Shown here in pieces: positions 25,494 through 37,546 of a stretch of DNA of 64,000 nucleotides. Source of the stretch: Heterostelium multicystogenum (taxonomy: Eukaryota > Evosea > Eumycetozoa > Acytosteliales > Acytosteliaceae); NCBI GenBank assembly GCA_003667245.1, contig RCNN01000199.1, positions 1 to 64,000 of the forward strand, written 5' to 3'. A program made the translations under genes and the position numbers. The notes beneath the pieces were generated by a model. That model did not search any database. It saw only the letters and a list, made by a program, of their open reading frames with translations, and was not told the origin of the DNA. How positions within the stretch are numbered: the first letter of the stretch is position 1; each line of letters opens with the position of its first letter.

Positions 25494-26946
25494 ATGTTAA
25501 CTATATCAAAGTCTTTAATATCTCTTCATAAGAATGCATTAAATACGATGGTAATCATCAGAAATATATATATATCAACTCAATTCCATCTTATCTAAGG
25601 AATTGTAGTACCACTACAAATAGATATTTTAGTAATAATAATAATAAAAGTAGTAGTAGTAGTAATGATGGTTTAGAAGAGATAGCAAAGGATCAATGGA
25701 ATGCCGAAAAAGAATAAAAAGAAAAACAAAGCACAGCTTCGAAAAGGTATTGAGTGATCTGAAAGATAATAATAGTCAAATCAATCAGCTGATTGGAAGC
25801 AACATTCGAGACAATGAATCCAGTAGACCACTGAAAAAGATGGCTTCAAAAAATAAAGAGAAGATTCAATTTAAAAAGATGGAAAATACAGAGTTGGTAG
25901 CCAAGATCGAGGTTGATCGAGTCAGAAGCTCCAAAGAGCAATACATTGCTGCTAAGGAGAAGCGTGAAATGAAAGACCCTGCCTACTACCGAGAAATCGC
26001 ACCGGGCATCGCAATCAACCCATCACTCTCAAATATAAATAAAAATCAGACTGTTGTTTCTTCGACCACTGGTGAATCAGAGATTGAGAAAGGAAAACGA
26101 CTGGCAGAAGAACTTGGACTGGACTATCTTCCATTGGGCCAGGTCGAGTCACTGCCCGAGCAATTCTTCCCTTACCAGCTGGTGTTGTGCGTGACCCCAG
26201 CCGCCACAACATTAAACGATGTCGAGGTGTTTGAAGCAAAGAGTGGCAAAGTGAAGAGAAAGCTGACGTGCGAAGAGTAAAACTCGACTTCACATCGGGT
26301 GCCCTCCAATTCAAGACCGAACACAAAACCTATTCAAAATCACCAATGATCAGAGCGATTCGTGGAAGTGGATCTTTTCCCAAGACAGTACTCGATGTTA
26401 CTGCTGGACTTGGTAAAGATAGTTGGATCATTGCATCGTTTGGAAGTCATGTGACAATGATCGAGCGTAATCCCATTCTTTATTATATGGTCAGTCAAGC
26501 ATTGGAGATAGCAAAACAAGACGAAAATACAAGAGAAATAGCAGAGAGAATCACATTGATAAAGGCAGACTCAAATTGAATATTTGGTGTCGATCATCAA
26601 CAGAGATCCAAAATTGCAGCCCGATGTAATTTATTATGGATCCAATGTACCAACCAAGAGAAGACGAAAGATAAAGCTGCACTCTCAAAAGAAAGACATC
26701 CGTGCCATCCGTAAGCTAGTTGGAGGAGACCGTGAATCAAAAACTTCTTTTCCGCACTCTCCAAGAGAATAGCACAACAAAAAGTCGTTTGGAAGAAACC
26801 CAAACGTGTTTTACCAGTGGTCGGAACAGACGTTTTCCTATCGTTCCAAAGATACCAGATTTGATGTTTATTTAACCTCGACCAAAAAATTGAATCTAAA
26901 CAACGAACCACAACCGGAAGAAGATGAGCTCAATTATCAAAAATAA
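25494..26946 (+). CDS. RsmJ-like (DUF548) SAM-dependent rRNA methyltransferase
   Basis: The C-terminal half matches the RsmJ family, which in bacteria methylates a guanine of 16S rRNA (m2G1516 in E. coli). LDFTSGALQFKTEHKTY is followed by MIRAIRG, the SAM motif VLDVTAGLGKDSWIIASFGS, ERNPILYYMV, a broken YLDPMYQPRED-like active-site motif (near 26625-26660), KKDIRAIRKLVGGD and a final RFDVYLTSTK. The N-terminal 120-150 residues are extra: MLTISKSLISLHKNALN resembles a mitochondrial presequence, then come Asn/Ser repeats and a charged helix. I infer an organellar rRNA target. The frame breaks near 25705, 26262, 26578, 26627, 26690 and 26745, again mostly in A runs. A short intron after the presequence is possible but I could not place it. 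The family call is good; substrate is inference. Confidence 0.75.
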
Positions 26947-28444
26947 AGCAACACCACAATTAATATAAAAATAGGGTAGTATGCTGATTGTTCTAAAATC
27001 TCAAACTAAAAAAGTCAATTCATCATTATTCAATTTCCTATAAATTAAATTAAATTTACAATGAAATTAAATGAATGGGATGATCCTGAAAGAAATAGAT
27101 GGGAATCCATTAACCATCTATTAAATTAACAATTGAGAAGTGTGGTGCCGTTGACATAAACAATGTACAACCATCTAAAACCATCAGATCATTTCCATAA
27201 ATAAAATAAATTCTCTGAACTGTTGGAAAGACATCAATGGATTAGGATTGGGAGTGAAAGTTGTTTTGACCAATCTCACCATAATGATTGGTATGTTGTT
27301 TACAACTAATGTTTTCAAAATTAGATATGTACAACTTTTAATGATATCTCTTTGTGTTTTGAACATTTTCTAAATTTTAAAATAAACGGATCATTCATTT
27401 TATTTCACTATGGTGAGACTTCTGCCCGGGTGTCTATATCTATTCTATTAGTTTCAGTTGCGAGGAACTCAGAACTGCTAATAAGTTGGTGGTTGGAAAT
27501 GTGTGGTTTATTTTTTGATAGAAAGAGAGATCATGCAATCTATACATAACAAATAAATTGCATTATTGTCTTGACCCCAGTCTATTTAAGTAAGTATCCA
27601 TTGAATACTTAATATTTATTTTCTTAGTAATCATTCAGAATATTGTGGAATTGAATTTAAATTAAAAAATGATGGATGGTTCAAGTGAAGGTAAGCAATC
27701 AAGTATGGGTGGTGTTGCTGATCATCGTGAAATCATTCAACAACATACCACTACCCCCAATCAATCCTACATACATAAAAACAGCCACACATCTTAATAC
27801 TTCCCACCATATTTGCATGGTGTTCATCGATTGGAAACTTTTTTGTCATCAAAGACCAGTTGTTGGTTGGCAAAATGAAAAAAATTTAAAAAAAGATTAA
27901 ATTAAACATTAACACATCCAAAGTGGCAAAAGAAAAAGTATAGGAACTTTTAATAGCACCGAATTGGAAGAGTGGGATGAGATTGTTCAACTAAAATTAA
28001 TGATTGTTTTGTTTGATTGATTGTCAGAGAGTGTGTGTATGCTTTTCCATCCATTGAAAACATGTTTATAATTAATTGTGTCGTGTCGCCTTTTATACTT
28101 ATATACTAAGTTATTCTAACACCAACGATCACACACCAAGCAACAAACAAACAAACACTCACACAAATACTTTTAAAATAAATCAAAACCAAATGATTTG
28201 ATTATAGTGGTGAGATGATGATGGGTCTCTTTCTATACTTTACTAATATCAATCTTAATGGATTTAAATATTGATTCCAAGTCTCCATTCCTTCTTCTCC
28301 ACTTTAATTAATTAAAGGTTTAATTCAAAAATTCAATATTTATTTATTTAATAGTAGTAATAAAAAGATAATAAGAATTATTATTTATTAGATTACTTAA
28401 AAATAATACATATATAAAGTAAATAACAAATAAAGTACATAGAA
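26947..28444. other. 1.5 kb mostly non-coding gap with one possible small ORF
   Basis: This is A+T-rich throughout. Short coding-like pieces occur (KLNEWDDPERNRWESINHL at 27064-27125; a 42-codon ORF at 27669-27797), but no recognisable gene. It also carries the promoter of the ORF at 28445. Confidence 0.4.
27669..27797 (+). CDS. Possible small protein, 42 residues, unknown
   Basis: The ORF begins MMDGSSEGKQSSMGGVADHR and ends KNSHTS. It is polar, Ser/His/Gln-rich and has coding-like composition in an otherwise A+T-rich gap. A GTAAGC sequence after the seventh codon could instead be a splice donor, in which case this is only a first exon. No family recognised. Confidence 0.25.
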   Translation: MMDGSSEGKQSSMGGVADHREIIQQHTTTPNQSYIHKNSHTS

Positions 28445-28909
28445 ATGGCAGATATTGAAGTTGAAAGAGATTTATCTTCACCTATATATATATTATTAAT
28501 ATTTGATGGTACTACTGAGAAAAAGAATGAGAGTAAAGATATTAAATATAGAAAGAGAAGAACCAGCCATATCATGACAGGAAGAAGTGGATCACCTCCA
28601 CTCCAAACCCCTATACAAGACCCATACGAATTTTCTGTTTGCAATAGTTATAAAAATGAAAAAGTTTCTAAAACTTCAACATCTTCATCTTCGTCCTCTT
28701 CCTTTAGAGCCATAAAACCACAACCACCAAGCCCCCAAAACAATAACAATTTGATCATCCAAAGATCAGCCTCATCTTCACCTATTTATAATCAACAAGC
28801 GCCAAAACAACAACCTATTAAGAATCACAAATACCAAAGAGAAGAGTTCTCCCTTCCATACAGCTACTTTGATAGTGACGAAAGTGATGAAATAGAAGTC
28901 ATTTTTTGA
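28445..28909 (+). CDS. Unknown Ser/Pro/Gln-rich protein, 154 residues
   Basis: A single uninterrupted ORF from an ATG preceded by an A+T-rich leader. It begins MADIEVERDLSSPIYILLIF, has a basic patch (KDIKYRKRRTSH), a Ser run, Pro/Asn/Gln-rich disordered sequence, and an acidic end (YFDSDESDEIEVIF). Composition is typical of disordered dictyostelid proteins. I see no domain or membrane segment. The opposite-strand ORF over the same bases looks like a shadow. Confidence 0.5.
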   Translation: MADIEVERDLSSPIYILLIFDGTTEKKNESKDIKYRKRRTSHIMTGRSGSPPLQTPIQDPYEFSVCNSYKNEKVSKTSTSSSSSSSFRAIKPQPPSPQNNNNLIIQRSASSSPIYNQQAPKQQPIKNHKYQREEFSLPYSYFDSDESDEIEVIF

Positions 28910-29238
28910 TCAATATACGAAATAACAAATCCAACAAATCCTATCTAATCCAAACTAATCAAAAACAAGAACGCTGAGATACAACATTTTAAAATGTAAT
29001 TAAAATGTTATTGAGAATCTAATTTAAATTAATAATACCGATTATACTACCTTATCAATTTTAATTGACAATTGCGCAAAATAAACTACATCAACAAAAG
29101 CAGTTTATCATTTAATAACCAAAATGTACTAAGAATATAATTTTATAGAAATATTTATTGGAAGAAAACTATTTACAAATAATTAATTTATTTATATTTA
29201 CAAAATATTAATTTTAATTGGTTTAGGTGAATTGTTTT
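28910..29238. other. Convergent intergenic region
   Basis: A+T-rich spacer between the unknown ORF and the 3' end of the small heat-shock gene. Nothing further seen. Confidence 0.6.
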
Positions 29239-30049
29239 CTATTGATTTTTAATTCTTAAAACTCCGTTGGTATGTTCTGCTGAGATACTTGAAAGATCTA
29301 AATCTTCAGATAAATTGAATGGAATGTTAAACTTTGTTGCTTGAGTTTTTCATTCTTTTCTTGTTTTGTAAGCCGATGGATTTCTGATTGGAATCGAATT
29401 GGTTGAGTTTAGGAAATCTACTTCTAGATCTTCAATTTCTTCGATATAAGGGGAAATCTTCATTATGTTGGCCTTTTTGACCAGATACTGACAATCCAAG
29501 TCGGTCAATGAAATATTAATTTCATCTTTGGAAAATCCTGGCAACTCTACCGATATTAGCACAGACCATCTTGAACATTCTTTACTTCATATTTAGGTTT
29601 CCAATTGCTACTCAACTGTTTCTCTTGGTTCTTCTTTCTTAAGCTCAAATATTCTCTAATCACCTTTTCCTTTTCTTCTAATATCTTTCTTTCAGCTTGC
29701 TCTCTTTCTCGTTGTTGTTGTTGTTGTTGCTGTTGTAACCGGAATCTTTTGCTCTTGAATATATTTTTCTCTCTTAAACTGCTCTTGTAATAACTTTTCT
29801 CTCAAAACTCTTGTTTAAGAAGATACTCCTGTTGGCTTTTTAGCTTCTTTTTGTTTTAATCTTTGTTCTTCTTTTCTACGTTCCTCAAGGAATTGTTATA
29901 TACATCTCAAATAATTTATTCTATTTCTCTCATACCTCTTCATCTTCATATAATCATTGTTGTCATAGTCATCCAGATAGAAATCTGACAACCTGGATTC
30001 TGATCTGGATGGGGGTATAATAAACTGGCTCTTGTATAACAAAGTACAT
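29239..30049 (-). CDS. Hsp20/alpha-crystallin-domain protein with coiled-coil N-terminus
   Basis: The C-terminal 100 residues form an Hsp20 fold: LISVELPGFSKDEINISLTD is the start of the alpha-crystallin domain, and FNIPFNLSEDLDLSSI with NGVLRIKNQ is its last strand. Before it lies a long charged coiled coil (EERRKEEQRLKQKEAKK, ERKILEEKEKVIREYLSLRKK) with a short polyQ run (about 29716-29740 on the other strand). The N-terminus starts MYFVIQEPVYYTP and continues, after a break in a C run near 30012, with SESRLSDFYLDDYDNNDY. A short intron near 29900-29935 is likely. Hsp20 proteins are holdase chaperones; this long N-terminal extension is unusual among them. Several homopolymer breaks make the exact protein uncertain. 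The stop at 29239 follows directly after the last strand. Confidence 0.6.
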
Positions 30050-30320
30050 TTTAAATTTATTTAAATATATTTATATATAATAATATTATTTTAATATTTT
30101 AATAATTGAAAATAAAGTAGTAGTTGATATTTAACTTTATTTTTTTATTTGATTGATTGGAATTATGATTCTTAGAGACTTTTGGAACTTAATTTATAAC
30201 TCATTTTTGGAACGATTTTTGTTGCAAAATATTATTTCGAAAACATGTGGAAGTGGCAACAATGTGTTGTGTTAATTTGGTCAAATCTGCGCGAAATTTT
30301 CGATTAATTTTATTTAGATT

Positions 30321-31225
30321 TTAATGTAAAATTAATTTCAATATGATTACATCGATGAGTCTTGTTTTTCTGTTTTGACCCGAGAAGAATACAGCTAATG
30401 ATAGGATCGCACCACATGGAATCGCACTGTCGTTCTCTAGTTCGATACCGGTTTCACCGTTTGCTAAACTAATGTAATCTACCTTCATCTTACTGCAGCC
30501 TGCTTCGAGTGAATCTTTGAGTAGAGCGACGAGTTGCTCACGTGGTGTTTGTTTGATACAGCTTCTTCATGTTGCTCATCTCGCGGTAGATCAACGCTGC
30601 TTCTTCACGCTCGCTTGCTGTGAGATAGCTGTTTCTGCTCGACATTGCTAAGCCATTGTCTTCTCTAACTGTGGTCTCCAATGACTACCTCTGTTTGAAA
30701 TGCCAGGTCGCGCACCATCTTCTTGAGACACACGCACTGCATTGCGTCTTTCTGCCCGATGTACATTACATCTGGTTGTACAATGTTTAGTAGCTTAGTT
30801 CCCACTGTGGCGACTCCGCGGAAGTGTCCCTGGACGTGCAATACTCTCGAGTACCGGTGCCATCGATGTAACCTCCACGAATTGTCGATCGCCAACACCG
30901 TACATCTCTGCGACTACTGGCAAGAACAAGATGTCAGCGCTGGCAGCCGTCAGCAGCTTTACATCAGAGACTCGATATCGACTGGGTAGCTGCAAGATCT
31001 TCGTGTGGTGCCAACTGAGTTGGATTGACAAAGATTCGATGCTACTACGATATCGTTAGCAGCTCTTGCCAAATCCGACCAACGAGATATGTCCACGATG
31101 CAAGTAGCCCATAGTTGGCACAAAACCAACAGAAGGGTCGTCTTCTCCAGTTGCAGCTCTGATCTCTTTTTTCTCAACTTGATCTCATCTCTTAATGTTT
31201 TGATAGTCTTACAAATGACAACCAT
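30321..31225 (-). CDS. panC: Pantothenate synthetase
   Basis: It condenses pantoate and beta-alanine with ATP to form pantothenate, the precursor of coenzyme A. The N-terminus (ATG at 31225) reads [19 protein letters not shown] and then, across breaks, a [18 protein letters not shown] nucleotide-binding motif. Later motifs are [40 protein letters not shown] and an [14 protein letters not shown] motif near 30620-30660, ending with [16 protein letters not shown]. Total length (about 300 codons) fits the family (280-310). Frame breaks occur near 31110, 30990, 30800-30830, 30670 and 30555. Base composition is noticeably richer in G+C than flanking DNA. I am confident of the family. Confidence 0.88.
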
Positions 31226-33588
<2,363 letters not shown>

Positions 33589-34035
33589 ATTAACCAAATA
33601 AACTTTAGAAGCTGAGTGTTCTCACTTCTCACCCCAAATTACAAACTTTCTTTTAATTACAAACTTTCTTTTCACACATTCTTTGATTGTTTTTCTCTAA
33701 AATTCAAGGTGTCAATTTAGATGTTTCTAAAAATTATTAGATTGATCGAAAAATCTGATTTTGATCGATTACAAAAATACTATTTTTAAGAGTTTTAATA
33801 TTATTTTTAATTTTATAATTTTTGGTGTCACACAACCGATCTAGATTCAGTTGTTTAATAACTCTAAATTTTGTGCTACCATTCTTTTTTAGTACAACAT
33901 CAACGCTGCAATCAACACTGTTGTATAGTTCATGTAAGATTAGTTTACTCATCAATACTCTTTTTACATTTATATCTATAATATATATATATTTCATAAC
34001 ATTTGCACATTGTAATATAGTTTCTAAAATAAAGA
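33589..34035. other. Intergenic region between tandem genes
   Basis: The 3' flank of polyubiquitin and promoter of the SLC44 gene. A short direct repeat, TTACAAACTTTCTTTT, occurs twice at about 33640-33671. No gene seen. Confidence 0.5.
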
Positions 34036-36210
34036 ATGACTCACAAAAAAGAGAGTCATGTTAAAAAGTCTACGGAAGTAATCAAAAATAAAGGTGTTTT
34101 ATTCTAAAAGAAAATGCCATGATTGTCTATTTCTATTGTTGTTCTTGGCATTTTGGGCTGGAATGGCAGTGGTAGCACGCTATGGTATAAAAGAAGGTGA
34201 TCCAAAAAGGTAGGTAGATCGATCTACACATTTCCATCATCTCCAGTTTTAGTAGTAGTTTTCCAAAATTAATTGTACGCTTGTGAACCAATTGTCTAGA
34301 TTATTGTATGGAACTGATTATGAAGGTAATACCTGTGGTTTTGATAATGTTGCAGCTGGAAAGTTGCCAGCCAACCACTCAAAGGATTTCACCAATGAAA
34401 AATATGTATACTTTATCTATTATCCGGCATTGGCTTCGTATCGTACCATTTGTGTCAGTGCGTGCCCCAATGAAACCTATTTGGTTCCAGATGACCCTTC
34501 GCAATTGATTTGTGGATACAACACTACTAAGTCGATGGACAATCTATTTCCAAATGGTACATGTGCTGGAACCATTGCAAGTACTCCAGTGCTCAACCGT
34601 TGTATTCCTTCGACCTTAACAAACCTTACAGAGACTGCTTTCGATAAGCTATTTGAGGTTATCAAGGATCAATTTGGAGACACTTCAACCAAGGTGTTTT
34701 CTGACACAGTCGAAAATTGGAAGTATCTCATCTATGGTGCGCTCATTGCTATGGGTCTTGGTTTGGTGTATATATTCCTCCTCAGATTCTTTGCTGGATT
34801 GATTACCTGGGCAACTGTCATGGGTGTGCTTGGTTGTCTAGCTTTACTTTGTGTCCAGGTGTATTATCAATGTAATTATGAATTGTAGCAAGTTGGCAAA
34901 CAACGGACACTAATATTTCGATATAGGGCAAAAGGCAGATGAAGTCTATTATCAGATTCCACCAAATTTGAGATTGCCAACTCAAAAGGATAATGTTCTT
35001 GCTTTGAAGGTTATCTTTATTATTCTTTGTGTAATTACAGGTATTTTGGCATTAATAGTTCTAGCTATGTTCTCAAGAATCCGATTGGCCATTGGTATTA
35101 TCAAGGAGTCAAGTAAAGCTATTGGAACAATGCCATCTATTTTCTTCTTCCCAGTTTTCATTTTCATTATTCTCTGTGCTTTCTTGGCATACTGGGTAGT
35201 AATTGCTGCGTATGTATAGAATGGCACTTTTAAAAGAGTTTTTTCCAGTCATAGTATTAATATTTGATTCTAGATATCTGGGTACTGCAGGTACACCAAC
35301 CTACGATGAGAATGATGTATTTGTTGGATATCAAGCATCTAGAGTATTAAGATATCTCCAAATCTACCATTTCTTTGGTTTGCTTTGGACTTATGCTTTC
35401 ATTCTTGCAATCAATCAATGTACCTTGGCAGGTTCAATTGCTCTCTGGTATTGGTCATGGACAAAAAAGATACACCATACTTCCCAGTTTGGAAATCTTT
35501 CTTTAGAGTCATTAGATACCATCTTGGATCTTTGGCACTTGGTTCCCTAATTCTAGCTGTAGTTCAATTTATTAGATGGATTCTTCGATTCTTGAGAGAA
35601 GAAATTCAAAGGAAAAAGAAGCATTCCTTGCAGATTTGTTATTAGATGTCTCAATTGTCTTTTTGGTTGTTTCGAAAGATTCATCAAGTTCATTGACAAG
35701 AATGCTTACATTATGGTATGAAGGACCACCTTATTCATTCTTTACCTTCATCTAACACACTATTTATTAATATTTTTAGATTTCAATTTATGGATATTCA
35801 TTCTGTAAAGGTGCAAGAAGAGGTTTCTCATTGATTGTCAGCAATGTTCTTAGAGTGGCAGCTGTTAGCATGATTGGATCCTTCCTCATATTTTTAGGAA
35901 GAGTATTGATTACAGTCCTTACAGTTGGTATTTCATTTGTATTACTTCAAAGAATTGCAGATGATGGATTTTATGTTATTCCAGTTATTGTAAGTATCGA
36001 AAACAGACCTATTACTACATTTTTAATTCTGTTTGTCAAAACCAAATCTAACCAAGCCAAATTATTTACTTTTAGATTATTGGTTTCATTGCCTTCTTTA
36101 TTTCAGGTGGATTCATGTCAGTCTATGATATGGCAATTGATACCATGTTGTTATGCTTCTGTGAGGACAGCGAGCGTAATGATGGATCACCAGAGCGTCC
36201 ATACTTTTAG
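34036..36210 (+). CDS. SLC44 / CTL choline-transporter-like membrane protein
   Basis: The N-terminal part has KRKCHDCLFLLLFLAFWAGM (first membrane helix), then GDPKR and, after an intron (about 34211-34293), LLYGTDYEGNTCGFDN, the family signature. A large extracellular loop with Cys and N-glycosylation sites follows (34330-34720), then several membrane helices (LIYGALIAMGLGLVYIFLL, ILALIVLAMF, FFPVFIFIILCAFLAYWVV) and the late region with FGLLWTYAFILAINQCTLAG. Family members transport choline or ethanolamine. Further introns are near 34862-34927, 35210-35272, 35718-35780 and 35989-36075. Frame breaks occur near 34095 and 35475. The reading frame of DGSPERPYF meets TAG at 36208-36210, yet family-like sequence (SKSLKKFV) continues in the same frame after it, so the true end may be near 36260. 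Confidence 0.85.
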
Positions 36211-36506
36211 AGCAAGTCGCTAAAGAAATTTGTAGATGGAGGACATACATCATGTTGTTAGATAGTGATCAGTATAACCATTATCTATCAATTTATCGAA
36301 TAATAATAATAAATATAAATTTGTAATTGTACTACTACATACAGGTCATGAAAAAGTCTTTGCTTCTAGATATTTTTTTTGATCAATTTTTTTGATCTTA
36401 TTTTAAAATGGGACTAAATATCTTTTTAAAGGTTGAGATTGAACCTTTGAACACAATCGTTTTTTCAAACATCTTTACATTTCTATAATATTCAAGTGAA
36501 TAAAGA

Positions 36507-37423
36507 ATGAATAAATTCAATACATCAACTAATCTCTTTAAGAATTTGACTCAATTAGTACAAAGAAGATCTTTTTCAAGCAAAACAACTTCAAATGTTG
36601 ACAAACATAAAGTTTATGTAAGATCTCAAAGAAACAGAATGAAAACGACAGAATTAACTTACTCTAATCATAGGAATTAAGAACCTATAGTATTTCATTG
36701 GAAAACTTTGCAAACTTCATTGCTCTTACCCAAGAGAATATGCATTTAAGAACTAAGCACTCAAAGCTATGCGGATATTGGGTATGTAATACAAATGTTA
36801 CATTTTCATACAAAATTATTAATAAAGGTTGTAGATGTCTGAGCTAGGTGGAGTAAATGAAGTGGTACATCTTTGGGAGTATCCATCACTTGATCATCGT
36901 GCTGAAGTTAGAAAACAATTTGAAATTTGACAAAGACTGGAATGAAAAGTATATGGCCAAGATGAAACCAATGGTTTTGAAACAAGAAAACATAGTATTG
37001 AAAGAGTTCCCATGGGGTAAACTCTCTTTGCCAGAGAAATTGGAATCTAAGAAAGTTTGGGAATTGAGAACATATCAAATTAAACCAGGACAAGTACCAA
37101 AAATGTAATTTTACTAAATATCATCTTTATTTAGAAATGAGATTAACCAACTGGATTATCTTATAGGGGAGAATTCAATTTCAAATGCTATTGAAGTTAG
37201 AAAACAATATTCAGAGCCAAGTGGATTATTCTATTCAGATATTGGAAAGCTTAATACAGTTGTTTCCTTGTGGTCCTACGATAACTTTGAGGACAGAACT
37301 AATTCAAGAGAATCTGCTTTGGCTGATCCAAAATGGGGTGGTGCTGTTCAGTCTGCAGCAGAATTCACTGAAAAACAAGAAAATAAGACTCTCATTCCAG
37401 TTATCTTCCCCAACAAACTTTAG
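36507..37423 (+). CDS. NIPSNAP-family mitochondrial protein
   Basis: It starts MNKFNTSTNLFKNLTQLVQR followed by RRSFSS, a good mitochondrial targeting sequence. Two NIPSNAP-type ferredoxin-like repeats follow. The first has ELRTYSISLENFANFIAL, GVNEVVHLWEYPSLDHRAEV and DWNEKYMAKMKPMVL. The second has VWELRTYQIKPGQVPKM, then SGLFYSDIGKLNTVVSLWSY, DNFEDRTNSRESA and PVIFPNKL at the end. Introns are near 36617-36674, 36784-36828 and 37106-37167. Animal NIPSNAP proteins are mitochondrial matrix proteins shown on damaged mitochondria to recruit autophagy factors; other members have unclear roles. Two short frame breaks occur (near 36920 and 37200). Assignment to family is firm; role here is inference. 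Confidence 0.85.
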
Positions 37424-37546
37424 ATAATTTAAGATCTTAAAATAACAATCAACAAACTATACCTCGATACCACAAGAAAATACTAAAGGGACTTTATACA
37501 TATTATATATATATATATTTATTTATACGTTAAATATTGATATTAA

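Noticed and set aside
26597..26911. Minus-strand ORF of 104 residues
   Set aside because: Antisense to the RsmJ-like gene, whose motifs are clear in the other strand.
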